Positions 35,697-44,205 of a DNA stretch of 64,000 bases are shown one piece after another (the first letter of the stretch is position 1; each line of letters opens with the position of its first letter). The stretch is from Rhodospirillales bacterium. GTDB lineage: Bacteria; Pseudomonadota; Alphaproteobacteria; Micavibrionales; Micavibrionaceae. The translations under genes and the position numbers were made by a program. The DNA lies in contig JACKJA010000002.1 in NCBI GenBank assembly GCA_020638175.1, positions 434,001 through 498,000 of the forward strand, in the 5' to 3' direction. The notes below the pieces were generated by a model. It was not told the DNA's origin. It saw nothing but the letters and a program-made list of their open reading frames with translations, and did not search any database.

Positions 35697-36392
35697 TCAG
35701 GCCGCTTTAGGTAGGGTTATCTGTTTGTAGATATCGACCCATTTATTGGGAATTTTTCCGCCAAATGGCCCGTCTTTTGAACGCCAGTAGGCCAGAATCT
35801 GTGGAAACTGGTTAAATTCCAGATCAGCCTCTTTGATAATTCTACGGTCCAGGGGGAACAGGCGCAGGCCTTCGAGTTTATCTTCCCGCGCCTCATAGGT
35901 CTTGGCGGAGATATAATCACGCAAAACACTCGACAAAACATAAGGGTCGTCAGTCCCCAGCCGGCTGCGGGCCTCTTCCCGCCTTTGCATCATGATGTCC
36001 AGAGAACGCCGGGCGGCCTCGGCCATTGGTCCTTGGGATATCCGGGCGACATAAATGGCGCGGGCAATATGGTGCAGCGCCGTCTGTGAAATTTCAGGGA
36101 GCCAGATCAACACACCCGAACGCATGGTTGCGACGTGGTCGAGATCAAAGCACTGGGCGCAGAACATGCAGCTCGTCGTCATGTTTTGCATATGAGTATT
36201 CTTGTGGTTTCCATTCAGGAAATGGATTTCCTGATATTTCTGGGCCTTGAATCCGCAAAACTGACAGGTATGATCATCGCGCTCGAAAATTTTCTGCCGC
36301 AAATCAGCAGAAAGCACTTTATCAGAAGAAGAGAGTTGGGCATTGCCGGTAGACCATGCAACGCCCAACGTAATAGATAAATTAGGTTTCAT
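35697..36392 (-). CDS. Dot/Icm type IVB secretion protein DotN (IcmJ)-like
   Basis: A 231-residue protein with two CxxC pairs, HTCQFC (Cys43, Cys46) and TSCMFC (Cys75, Cys78), around a short HNH-like region, as in Legionella DotN/IcmJ, which joins the DotL coupling complex that recruits effectors. The remaining segment (DLDHVATMRSGVLIWLPEISQTALHH) also fits the family. I used the ATG at 36392 (start MKPNLSITLGVAW); the frame extends upstream through a TTG but that region is a hairpin. Last gene of a three-gene operon with IcmD-like and IcmC/DotE-like genes. None of the other coupling-complex genes are in the window. Confidence 0.78.
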   Translation of the reverse strand: MKPNLSITLGVAWSTGNAQLSSSDKVLSADLRQKIFERDDHTCQFCGFKAQKYQEIHFLNGNHKNTHMQNMTTSCMFCAQCFDLDHVATMRSGVLIWLPEISQTALHHIARAIYVARISQGPMAEAARRSLDIMMQRREEARSRLGTDDPYVLSSVLRDYISAKTYEAREDKLEGLRLFPLDRRIIKEADLEFNQFPQILAYWRSKDGPFGGKIPNKWVDIYKQITLPKAA

Positions 36393-36450
36393 TTGTTTTT
36401 TCCACGCAGCCCGGACAGGTAGAGCGAACTGCAATAGAGTTATATAGTTG

Positions 36451-36485
36451 TTGTCGACCCTTTTGAAAAAACAAAGGGTCGACAA
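36451..36485 (-). other. Perfect 13-pair hairpin between icmD-like and dotN-like genes
   Basis: TTGTCGACCCTTT (36451-36463) pairs with AAAGGGTCGACAA (36473-36485) around a 9-base loop. No T-tract follows on the minus strand, so it is more likely an RNA processing or stability element than a terminator. Confidence 0.6.
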
Positions 36486-36491
36486 AGAGTC

Positions 36492-36887
36492 CTAGAACAG
36501 ACCACCACCGTCGATTTGGTCTGCAACAGCGGCCGTAGCGTTAGCACCCATGCCACCGGTGTTGATCGTTTCCAACATGGATTCGAAGATAATCGGCAGA
36601 CCCAGAAGCGCCCCACCGGCTGCCAGACGAATTGCCCCGTCTTTCAGCGGCGTGTTGCCCGGATTTTCCACGTGATCCTTAATTTTCAGGATACCCAGAG
36701 TACCGATCAAAATACCGAAGATGTACGACAGAGCTGACAACAGACCTGGCAGGTTGTTGATAGAACCGACGATGTTTTCGGCCACGTTATTAAAGTTGTT
36801 CGCATGAGCCGCATTTGGTGCCAGCATCATACCGACAACAAAAGCCGCACTCATTTGCGTGGTTTTTTTGTTGAGTTGCTTAATCAT
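36492..36887 (-). CDS. Dot/Icm type IVB secretion protein IcmD (DotP)-like
   Basis: A 131-residue small membrane protein: signal-like start with AAHA cleavage site, then one unit of the repeat also found in the upstream gene: SINNLPGLLSALSYIFGILIGTLGILKIKDHVENPGNTPLKDGAIRLAAGGALLGLPIIFESM, that is, two membrane helices joined by a KDHVENPGNTPL loop. This matches IcmD/DotP-type subunits of IVB systems and TraQ-like conjugation proteins. The start ATG 36887 has an AGGAGG site. It lies between the DotE-like fusion and DotN-like genes with 8 to 25 base gaps. Confidence 0.72.
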   Translation of the reverse strand: MIKQLNKKTTQMSAAFVVGMMLAPNAAHANNFNNVAENIVGSINNLPGLLSALSYIFGILIGTLGILKIKDHVENPGNTPLKDGAIRLAAGGALLGLPIIFESMLETINTGGMGANATAAVADQIDGGGLF

Positions 36888-36912
36888 GGTTATAGTCCTC
36901 CTCATTCCATGG

Positions 36913-38523
36913 TTAAAAGAAGTTTACACCAAAACCGACCAATCCCAAAGTAGCCTGTACGGCATTGAGGACCGATCCTAAGTTTACGGCGAGTGCCCCC
37001 CCCAAAAGGTGGGTTATTCCAGCCATCACAGATGCCTGAGAATTTCCTTCCGCGACGCCTCTTATGATAAAGAAGCCACGAATAAAACTGACATAGCCCA
37101 GCACGATCATGAACTGCAGGATAGCGCTCATTACGGCATGAACATGATCGACCTCTACGGCGGTCATACCGGTCGTGTAAGCCAAAAGAACTTGTGTTTC
37201 CCCGACGCCAAGGCCAAACATGGAGTTTGAAAAGGCGCCCATGACAGAGTTCATGGACAGCAGCAGCCCGGCTGTAATAAATGTCATAATGGTGCCGATC
37301 CCACCGGGGCCACGCGGTCCTTCCTGCGCGGATTTCAGCAAACGGGATATCCCGATGATAACAAAGATCATGCCGGCAACGAAACTGAACCAGGAAAACA
37401 TCGAGAGCAACGGCCCAAAGACGTTTTCTACGAATCCGACCATCATGGCATCCAGTCCCCCGCCGGAAACGGCGCCGTTAAACCCGCTATTCAGGTTCGG
37501 TGCCAGAACAGAATCGGTAATCGTGTTGTAAGCGACTTCGACAATGGTTGGCAGAGCGAAAAAAGCGCCGCCGGCCAGAAAACGAACCACGACATCCCAC
37601 ATCGGCGTATTTTGCGGTGAAATAACATGGTCGCGCAGTTTCAAAAGAGCCCAGACCGCCAGAACCAAACCGGCCAGATAAGAGGCAACCGACAGGAAAG
37701 CCGGCATGTATACCGTGCTGCCCATGGTGTTACAGACAATCGTGGCAACGGTGCCGGCTCCGGCTGTAAAGCAGTTAGATGGGCCGCCGATGGTTGCAAT
37801 CGCTTCCATGGGCAGAACAACATTAACCAAGGGCATAAGGGCCGCAGCAATCCCGCCGTCATCAAACGTTTCGAACATGGCGACGTACAGGGTAGGCAAG
37901 GCAAAAAATGCGCCGCCGACCAGCAAGCGAATAATCCCTTCTCGTAAGCCGACATTACCCGGATTTTCGACATGTTCTTTGAGCTTGAGAATACCCCAGA
38001 CGCCCAGAATAATTCCGATAATGTAAGCCCCACCGGAAATAAGGCCAGGCAGATCCTGAATCGACTGGACGATGTTTTCCAGAATGGAATTGAAATCTTG
38101 TCCCAGAACAGCGGCAAACCCCATAATGCCAGCCAGCGGTCCCATAATGCCGGTAAAGAAGTTGGTTTGCATGGTCTCAACGGCGGGGACACCACCGCTG
38201 ATTGTGCGTTCCATGGCTTCGTAGATAATCGGCAGACCCAATAGGGCGCCGCCGGTGGCAAACCGTATAACAGCTTCGCGTAACGGCGTGTTGCCGGGAT
38301 TTTCCACGTGATCTTTTAATTTGATAACGCCCCAAACACCAAACAGAAGGGCGATCAGATAAGCAACACCGGAAACGAGGCCGGGCCAGTTAGAAATAGA
38401 AGCAATAATGTTTGCGGAGATGTCGCTGACGTCACTGGCGTGCGCAGGGGTAGCAGAAAGCAGCATAAGCCCGCCTAAAAAGGCGGCTATATACTTATAT
38501 GGCGTTTTCATAAAACCTGTCAT
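36913..38523 (-). CDS. Multi-repeat fusion of Dot/Icm IcmC (DotE)/IcmD-like membrane units
   Basis: A 536-residue protein with a signal peptide (cut after TPAHA) and five related modules. Modules 1 (about 33-110), 2 (about 145-225) and 3 (about 265-345) each read PGLVSGVAYLIALLFGVWGVIKLKDHVENPGNTPLREAVIRFATGGALLGLP or close variants; module 4 (about 370-440) is diverged; module 5 (about 455-536) reads LGYVSFIRGFFIIRGVAEGNSQASVMAGITHLLGGALAVN, like the C-terminal part of IcmC/DotE. In Legionella these are separate small subunits of the transmembrane complex; here they are joined. I chose ATG 38523, with GAGGG six bases upstream. It heads the operon followed by IcmD-like and DotN-like genes. 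Confidence 0.7.
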   Translation of the reverse strand: MTGFMKTPYKYIAAFLGGLMLLSATPAHASDVSDISANIIASISNWPGLVSGVAYLIALLFGVWGVIKLKDHVENPGNTPLREAVIRFATGGALLGLPIIYEAMERTISGGVPAVETMQTNFFTGIMGPLAGIMGFAAVLGQDFNSILENIVQSIQDLPGLISGGAYIIGIILGVWGILKLKEHVENPGNVGLREGIIRLLVGGAFFALPTLYVAMFETFDDGGIAAALMPLVNVVLPMEAIATIGGPSNCFTAGAGTVATIVCNTMGSTVYMPAFLSVASYLAGLVLAVWALLKLRDHVISPQNTPMWDVVVRFLAGGAFFALPTIVEVAYNTITDSVLAPNLNSGFNGAVSGGGLDAMMVGFVENVFGPLLSMFSWFSFVAGMIFVIIGISRLLKSAQEGPRGPGGIGTIMTFITAGLLLSMNSVMGAFSNSMFGLGVGETQVLLAYTTGMTAVEVDHVHAVMSAILQFMIVLGYVSFIRGFFIIRGVAEGNSQASVMAGITHLLGGALAVNLGSVLNAVQATLGLVGFGVNFF

Positions 38524-38547
38524 TGTAAACCCTCTAAAACCTTCCGC

Positions 38548-38584
38548 TGTACAAAAATCCATAAAATTTTATGCAAATTGTACA
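38548..38584. promoter_or_regulatory. Nested palindrome upstream of the Dot/Icm-like operon
   Basis: CATAAAATTTTATG (38560-38573) is a perfect 14-base palindrome, and TGTACAA (38548-38554) and TTGTACA (38578-38584) flank it as an inverted repeat with nearly the same centre. It ends 24 bases before the start codon and is a good operator candidate. Confidence 0.5.
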
Positions 38585-38757
38585 AATGCGCATATTCCCT
38601 AAAGTACCCTACAATCGTTAACATTTTCTTTATTCTGGACAAAAGCAGTCGAAAAATAAAAAATATATAATTTTTCAGATAGTTAAATGTTTTTCAGGAA
38701 AGTGAAAAAGGTTGGATTTTGACAAGAAACTGTAAAAAAATTAGTACATATGCAAAT

Positions 38758-38787
38758 TTGCCTTGTTTTACGGTAAGATGCTATAAA
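38758..38787 (+). promoter_or_regulatory. Possible promoter of the entericidin-like gene
   Basis: TTGCCT (38758-38763), 18 bases, TATAAA (38782-38787). The surrounding 310-base gap (38563-38872) is very AT-rich and holds no other gene. A TTGACA at 38719-38724 has only a weak -10. Confidence 0.4.
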
Positions 38788-38872
38788 AACTTTTGTTTTC
38801 GAAGAAATCTTGCTAAGACACATGTCAGCTAAATAAAAGCTGAGCGGAACAAGTCTTGACGGAGTAAAAAAG

Positions 38873-39004
38873 ATGAGCAAGGGACTATTGATTGTTTTTC
38901 TAGCGGTAATGATAATGCCGTTTCTGACCGGATGTGGCAATACCCTGGAAGGGGTGGGCCGCGATGTCGAACGGGCGGGCGAAAAAATACAGGATGCGTT
39001 TTAA
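38873..39004 (+). CDS. Small entericidin-like lipoprotein, 43 residues
   Basis: Reads MSKGLLIVFLAVMIMPFLTG then CGNTLEGVGRDVERAGEKIQ: a signal peptide with lipobox LTGC (Cys21) and a short amphipathic tail of the entericidin EcnA/EcnB type (GVGRDVERAGEKI matches the G-x-G-x-D-hydrophobic-x-x-A-G pattern). Entericidins are tiny membrane lipoproteins linked to stationary-phase lysis in enterics and common in alphaproteobacteria. GGAG lies 8 bases upstream of the ATG. It precedes another exported protein gene by 45 bases. Confidence 0.82.
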   Translation: MSKGLLIVFLAVMIMPFLTGCGNTLEGVGRDVERAGEKIQDAF

Positions 39005-39049
39005 GAATTTTTCGAACGGTATAATAATAAACAGACAGGGATTTATCCT

Positions 39050-39424
39050 ATGAAATACACGGTTGTTACTTTTTTGGCACTATCAGTTTTTATGTGTCCG
39101 GCGATAACGTTGGCGGCGGATGACGGTTTTGGCGCGGGCGAAGAGAAGTTCTCCAATCAGGGGCATCCGGCCTTTGGTGAGCCGACTCTGGCCGATGAGG
39201 TGTCGGCTATTGAACCGGCTTCCGGAGAAGAAGAGGAGCTGGAAGAAGTTATGGGCGATGAGGTAACAACAACGGTAATTGACCACGGGGACGGCGATGT
39301 TTCGACCCGTGACCGGGTGGGCGAAGGTGATGTTGGCATTTTCTATCAGAACGACCGTGACGACCGCATTATGGATGACGATGACGCGATCGGTGTTGAA
39401 ATGAAATTGTTGGAATTCCAATAA
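39050..39424 (+). CDS. Exported acidic protein, 124 residues
   Basis: Sec signal peptide (MKYTVVTFLALSVFMCPAITLA) followed by about 100 residues rich in Asp and Glu (SGEEEELEEVMGDE, YQNDRDDRIMDDDDA), with no cysteine in the mature part. No family recognised. Low complexity and acidity would suit divalent cation binding in the periplasm. It follows the entericidin-like gene and is in the same direction as waaL, 27 bases ahead. Confidence 0.65.
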   Translation: MKYTVVTFLALSVFMCPAITLAADDGFGAGEEKFSNQGHPAFGEPTLADEVSAIEPASGEEEELEEVMGDEVTTTVIDHGDGDVSTRDRVGEGDVGIFYQNDRDDRIMDDDDAIGVEMKLLEFQ

Positions 39425-39451
39425 ATCTCTCTTTTTTGAAAGCGGCGTTTC

Positions 39452-40696
39452 ATGGCGGCCTTGCCGTTTTTTTCTATTGCAAAAGACAAGTGGTTTAGCC
39501 GCGGGCTGGGCGTAGCACTGGCCTTTATGCCACTTCTCGCCCTATTGGCCCCGCGGGCGCTGGTTTTTGCGCCGGGTTTGACGGGGCTCATCGCCGCGCT
39601 TTGTTACCCCTATGTTTTTGGAAAAACCGTTCCGTTGCATCGCCCCGCTTTCGGCGCTGTGCTGGCCGTGATTCTTGTGGCGGCGGCCAGCAGTTTATGG
39701 GCAGAAAGCGCGGACGACGCGCTGGTGCGCGCGGCGAAGCTGGCCGCGATATTGTTGCCGGGGGCGTTGTTGTTTTCCGTGGTACGGGCCGTGCCGTTTG
39801 AAACCATCCGCACGGTGAGCCGTTTTTTCCCGCTGGCGTGGCTGGCGACGGCGGCATTTTTGTCGATTGAAATGCTGGCCAACTTCCCCCTGTATCACCT
39901 GCTGCACGGGATGCCTTATGCGGAAAGTGTTAATCCCAGCCGTTTAAACCGGTCGACCGTCAGCATAACGTTCTTGCTTTTTGCAGCGTTTTTGCCGTTT
40001 GCGATGCGAGAAGAAAACAAGACAAATACGTTATTGTTGAGCGCTCTGATCGTCGGAATCCCGTTTTTATTATTGACGAAAAGCCAGTCAGCCCAGCTAT
40101 CGTTTTTAGTTGCCGCGCTGTTCTTGCTTTTGCCGGCCTTTTTGTACCGCTGGAAGATAAGCTGGTTTTTGCTGGCGGCGGGGCTGAGCCTTTATATGCT
40201 GGCCTTTCCGTGGCTGGCGATGGCGGCTTTTGACGGGCTGGGACCGGCGGTTGATGCGAACCCCTTGCTGGGGCGCGGCGGCGCCTATGGTGGCGAGCGT
40301 CTGGAGATATGGGATTTCATCAGCCGTCATATCATGGGCAGCCCGTTTTACGGTTACGGGATAGAAGCCACCCGCGATATTACGTTTGATACGGCCCAGC
40401 TTTATTATCAGGGGACGTCCGTTTTGCATCCCCATAGCTTTGTCCTGCAGCTCTGGATCGAGTTTGGCCTGATTGGCGTTGTTGCGGCCATCATCGGGCT
40501 TTGTGGCCTTCTGCGGGCTATGTATACGCGTCTGTCGCCTGAACAAAACCGGGTGGCCCTCCCTGTTTTAATGATGATACTGGCAGCGGCTTCGGTAAGC
40601 TACGGCCTGTGGCAGGGCTGGTGGCTGGGCCTGTTTATCTTGTGCGCCGCGTGCGCTATGCTGGGCGTGCGATTAAAAGAAGGAAAGAAACCATGA
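39452..40696 (+). CDS. O-antigen ligase family membrane protein
   Basis: A 414-residue protein of about ten to twelve membrane helices with the WaaL/Wzy C-terminal arrangement: a large periplasmic loop containing GGAYGGERLEIWDFISRHIMGSPFYGYGIEATRDI and a conserved His in SVLHPHSFVLQLWIEFGLIGVV. These enzymes join O-antigen or other glycans to lipid A core. Its stop overlaps the start of the solute-binding protein gene by 4 bases. Surface polysaccharide genes are otherwise absent in the window. Confidence 0.85.
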   Translation: MAALPFFSIAKDKWFSRGLGVALAFMPLLALLAPRALVFAPGLTGLIAALCYPYVFGKTVPLHRPAFGAVLAVILVAAASSLWAESADDALVRAAKLAAILLPGALLFSVVRAVPFETIRTVSRFFPLAWLATAAFLSIEMLANFPLYHLLHGMPYAESVNPSRLNRSTVSITFLLFAAFLPFAMREENKTNTLLLSALIVGIPFLLLTKSQSAQLSFLVAALFLLLPAFLYRWKISWFLLAAGLSLYMLAFPWLAMAAFDGLGPAVDANPLLGRGGAYGGERLEIWDFISRHIMGSPFYGYGIEATRDITFDTAQLYYQGTSVLHPHSFVLQLWIEFGLIGVVAAIIGLCGLLRAMYTRLSPEQNRVALPVLMMILAAASVSYGLWQGWWLGLFILCAACAMLGVRLKEGKKP

Positions 40697-41571
40697 AACA
40701 GGTCTTGACCGTGATGCTGGCAACCATAGTGGCTATTATTGCCAGCTATTCTGTTGTCAATATCACGGCACCAGAAAACGGCGTATCCCCGGTTTCCGAG
40801 GAGAAACAAAAAGAAACAACCTATGAACGGGTGATGCGCACGGGCACGATACGCTGCGGGTATATTGATTACAGCCCCCATTTGATTGTCGATCCGGCAA
40901 CCGGAAAAAAATCCGGGATTACCCATGATATCATGGAGGAAGCCGCGCGTTTGCTCGGTTTGAAGATCGACTGGGCCGAAGAACTCGGCTGGGGCAATAC
41001 GGTAACAGCTATCGAAAGCAACAGGGTTGATGCCATCTGTACAAGTTTCTGGCAAAATCCGGTGGAAGGCCGCTATCTGGGTTTTACGATCCCCCTGTTC
41101 TATTCAGCCGTGGGAGCCTATGTGAAGGAAGATGACCATCGTTTTGACGGCGGCCTTTCTGACGTCGACAGCCCGGAAATTCGTATATCGGCTACAGACG
41201 GTAATATGGCTTTTTTGGTGGCCGGGCAGGACTTCCCTTCGGCCAGGCTGGTTTCCCTGCCGAATATGACGGACGAAACGACCCAGATGCTGGAAGTCGC
41301 AACGGGCAAGGCCGACATAACGTTCGTGGAAACCTATCTGGGCGAACAATACCGGAAAAATAACCCCGGCACCCTCAGGAATGTTATTCCCGACAACCCT
41401 ATCAGGGTATTTGGCAATACCATCGCTATCCCGCAGGATGATGTGCGGTTTCAATCCATGCTGAATGCGGCGCTGGTGCAGTTGTTAAATGGCGGGTTTG
41501 TTGAAAAAACCATCCGTAAATATGAAGAGGTCGACGGCGGCATTTACCGCGCGGCGAAGCCGTATCAATGA
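40693..41571 (+). CDS. Periplasmic amino-acid-type solute-binding protein (SBP family 3)
   Basis: A 292-residue protein with an uncleaved or cleaved N-terminal helix (residues 5-25), then the bacterial solute-binding family 3 pattern: GTIRCGYIDYSPHLIVDPATGKKSGITHDIMEEAARLLGL, WGNTVTAIESNRVDAIC and TGKADITFVETYLGEQY. It may bind an amino acid or act as a sensor-like protein, since no permease or ATPase genes are near. The ATG at 40693 overlaps the waaL stop. Its 3' end overlaps engB by 4 bases. Confidence 0.82.
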   Translation: MKQVLTVMLATIVAIIASYSVVNITAPENGVSPVSEEKQKETTYERVMRTGTIRCGYIDYSPHLIVDPATGKKSGITHDIMEEAARLLGLKIDWAEELGWGNTVTAIESNRVDAICTSFWQNPVEGRYLGFTIPLFYSAVGAYVKEDDHRFDGGLSDVDSPEIRISATDGNMAFLVAGQDFPSARLVSLPNMTDETTQMLEVATGKADITFVETYLGEQYRKNNPGTLRNVIPDNPIRVFGNTIAIPQDDVRFQSMLNAALVQLLNGGFVEKTIRKYEEVDGGIYRAAKPYQ

Positions 41572-42206
41572 TGAATGATGAATTTTCCCCGGACGAGATA
41601 GAAGAAGCTCGGAAACTGTTTTCCGGGACGTGTGACTTTGTGTTGGGCGTTGCCGATCTGGGGCAACTTCCTGCGGGGGATCGCGCGGAAATTGCGTTTG
41701 CCGGCCGTTCCAATGTCGGCAAATCTTCATTGCTTAACGCGCTGACGGGGCGTAAGGCGCTGGCCCGTACGTCCCATACGCCGGGCCGGACCCAGCAGCT
41801 TAATTTCTTTAATATGGGCGACCGGTTTTATCTGGTTGATATGCCGGGCTACGGTTATGCGAAGGTTTCTAAATCCCAGCAAAAAGACTGGAATAAACTG
41901 CTGCGTTCCTATCTGCGGGGAAGACAAACGCTCCGGTGCGTATTTATATTGGTGGACTCTCGCCATGGCTTGAAAGACAGCGATATAGAGATCATGAAGA
42001 TGCTGGATGAATCGGCGGTATCCTACCGGATCGTCCTGACCAAAACCGATAAGGTTAAACGCGACCCTCTGGCGGCCCTGATCGAAAAGATCGAAACAAC
42101 CCTCAAAAAACATCCGGCGGCGTTTAATGCGGTGATGACGACAAGCTCCCATGCGGAGAGAGGCATCCCGGAACTGCGGGCGCTGGTCTGCCAGCTAACA
42201 GCATAA
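41568..42206 (+). CDS. engB: Ribosome biogenesis GTP-binding protein EngB (YsxC)
   Basis: Small GTPase needed for assembly of the 50S subunit. The 212-residue protein has the G1 loop GRSNVGKSSLLNAL (residues 46-59), switch region TPGRTQQLNFF, G3 DMPGYGYAKV, G4 TKTDK and the family's specific lysine-rich tail. Usual length. Its neighbours upstream are membrane genes; the next gene on the minus strand ends 4 bases away. Confidence 0.96.
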   Translation: MMNDEFSPDEIEEARKLFSGTCDFVLGVADLGQLPAGDRAEIAFAGRSNVGKSSLLNALTGRKALARTSHTPGRTQQLNFFNMGDRFYLVDMPGYGYAKVSKSQQKDWNKLLRSYLRGRQTLRCVFILVDSRHGLKDSDIEIMKMLDESAVSYRIVLTKTDKVKRDPLAALIEKIETTLKKHPAAFNAVMTTSSHAERGIPELRALVCQLTA

Positions 42207-42209
42207 AGA

Positions 42210-42914
42210 TTATTGCTGGGCCACGATGCTGTAAAAACTGTACATCGTGCCGGCATTATTTGTGATGCACAGGGAGGGCACACCCTCGCAGGCGGCACAG
42301 GCCGCTACGTCAAAATCGGTATTAGCACCGCTATGCAGCGAATCGTCGATCAGTACGTTACGCAGGGAATAAGCCACACCGAGCGCCGGGATCGTTGCCG
42401 ACCCGGTCAGGGTTTCATTGATTTTGGCACAGACCGCCGGCGATATCTGGTGGGCCACCAGAATGACGTCTTCGGCGATCGAGGGAGTCCATTCAACATT
42501 ATTAAAGCGGCCAATATACCATTTGGCAATCGGATCGTTACTGAACTGGCTTACGACTTCGGTCGGCAGCTTGGGCAGGATAACCGCGCCGCCTTCCGGA
42601 TGAAAAACCTTGTCGATATGGGGCGCTGTTGAATAAGCCGGCTCATCATCGGGCGTGACGAAATCCAGATCATCGATGGCGCTGCCGCTATATTGCATCA
42701 TATCGACGGCTTGTTTGAGCTGGCTGGCTGAAGATATGAGCTGCCCGGCATAGATATTGATTTTCTCTTCTCCGACCACGCCGGTTTCGGATGTATCGGT
42801 CTGCCGCGCCAGCAGGAAGCTCAACGCGCCAAACAGGGCAACAACGATCAGGACATAGATCAGGGCGTTGCCGGTCTGCCGTTTTTTCGAAAAAGATTTG
42901 CAATAAGCGTTCAT
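42210..42914 (-). CDS. Prepilin-like/pseudopilin-like protein
   Basis: A protein of about 234 residues with a basic leader (MNAYCKSFSKKRQTG) directly followed by NALIYVLIVVALFGALSFLLARQ, a hydrophobic helix as in type IV prepilins after a Gly. The glutamate at position 5 of the mature pilin is missing. The rest is a soluble domain with a late cysteine cluster (VAACAACEGVPSLC). A second gene of the same design is at 61605. Exact start uncertain (42914 or 42935). Minor pilin, Dot/Icm-associated pilin or an unrelated bitopic protein are all possible. Confidence 0.6.
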   Translation of the reverse strand: MNAYCKSFSKKRQTGNALIYVLIVVALFGALSFLLARQTDTSETGVVGEEKINIYAGQLISSASQLKQAVDMMQYSGSAIDDLDFVTPDDEPAYSTAPHIDKVFHPEGGAVILPKLPTEVVSQFSNDPIAKWYIGRFNNVEWTPSIAEDVILVAHQISPAVCAKINETLTGSATIPALGVAYSLRNVLIDDSLHSGANTDFDVAACAACEGVPSLCITNNAGTMYSFYSIVAQQ

Positions 42915-42956
42915 AACAATGTTATTGTACAGCATGCATAGAAGGATAAAAGCAAA

Positions 42957-44174
42957 ATGACGATTGACTGGGTTTCATTGATGTTCGGGCTAAGCGCGGG
43001 GCTTTTGATTGCCGTGGCTTTTTTGGCTCCCGGAATGGCCGCCTTGCGGGAAAAAATGCGCTATCAGGAAAAGGCTGCCGATGAAATGGGATCTTTATTT
43101 GCCCTGAGCGCGCAGGAAGCGCTGGATAAAAACAGCGAACAATTCCTGCAGCGCTTCTCCGAACTGGCGCAGGAAAAGATGAAACAGGCGCAGGCTAACA
43201 GCGTTCACGACCTTGAAAAACGCCAGATATCCATTCATGAAATGGTCAAACCGATCCAGGATCAGCTCAAATCGCTGGGTAGTGCGATCGAACAGATCAA
43301 AGGAACCGATCAGGCCCTAAAAGTGGATTTGCAGAATTTAAGCCGGGAAACGGCGCGGCTGACCGGCGCGCTCCGCGATCCGGCGGCGCAGGGCCGCTGG
43401 GGTGAATTCATCCTCGAAGGCCTGCTGGATAAATCGGGCCTGATAAAAGGTGTCCACTATGAAACGCAGGTCACAATGGATACGGCGGAAGGCCGCCAGC
43501 GCCCGGATGCCGTGATCCGTCTGCAGGACGGCTTTAACATCATCATTGATGCCAAGGCGCCGCTGAACGAATTTGCCCACCGGCTGGCCGAGGATATGAG
43601 CGCCGAAGAACATGACGCCCTGATGCAAAATCTGGCCCGGCAGGTCCGCGATCATGTCCGTAAGCTGGGACGGCGCGGTTACTGGGAGAATATTGAAAGC
43701 CCGGATTTCACGGTGCTGTTTTTACCCTCGGAACACATGTTTTCCATGACCTTGCGAGCCGACCCGGCGATTGTCGATTTTGCCGCGGAAAACGATATTA
43801 TCATTGCTTCCCCGACCTTGTTGATGAGCCTTCTGCGTGTCGTGGGCCTTAGCTGGCGGCAGGCGGAACTCGCCGAAAATGCCCAGAAAATCTCGGCGCA
43901 GGGGGCGGAACTTTACAAGCGTCTTTTGACGTTCGGCAGCCATTTTGAAAAAATCGGCCGTTCGATCAGCGGGGCAATGGGGTCTTACAACGACGCTGTC
44001 GGATCGCTCGACCGGATGGTTTTGCCCGCAGCCCGGCGGCTCAAGGAACTCGGCGTACAATCGGGGAGTAAAGACTTGCCTGAACTGAGCCCGCTTGATA
44101 AAACCCCGCGTGGCCTGATGATGGCAGAGGGCAGCGGCGAAGAAGAACCCCTGAAAAAGCAGGTAAATGCTTGA
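42957..44174 (+). CDS. rmuC: DNA recombination protein RmuC family
   Basis: A 405-residue protein with an N-terminal membrane helix (residues 6-24), a coiled-coil region (about 40-130), and a C-terminal nuclease-like domain with the RmuC core GRWGEFILEGLLDKSGL, VIRLQDGFNIIIDAKAPLNEF and RDHVRKLGRRGYWENIESPDFTVLFLP, where Asp and Lys of DAKAPL are the PD-(D/E)xK-like residues. RmuC limits inversions at short inverted repeats. First gene of a plus-strand run with def, fmt and truA. Confidence 0.93.
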   Translation: MTIDWVSLMFGLSAGLLIAVAFLAPGMAALREKMRYQEKAADEMGSLFALSAQEALDKNSEQFLQRFSELAQEKMKQAQANSVHDLEKRQISIHEMVKPIQDQLKSLGSAIEQIKGTDQALKVDLQNLSRETARLTGALRDPAAQGRWGEFILEGLLDKSGLIKGVHYETQVTMDTAEGRQRPDAVIRLQDGFNIIIDAKAPLNEFAHRLAEDMSAEEHDALMQNLARQVRDHVRKLGRRGYWENIESPDFTVLFLPSEHMFSMTLRADPAIVDFAAENDIIIASPTLLMSLLRVVGLSWRQAELAENAQKISAQGAELYKRLLTFGSHFEKIGRSISGAMGSYNDAVGSLDRMVLPAARRLKELGVQSGSKDLPELSPLDKTPRGLMMAEGSGEEEPLKKQVNA

Positions 44175-44205
44175 TCGTCCGTGTTATAATGATAAGTAAG
44201 GTAAA

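Noticed and set aside
38683..38940. 85-codon minus-strand frame in the AT-rich gap
   Set aside because: It overlaps the entericidin-like gene, which has lipobox and ribosome site on the other strand.
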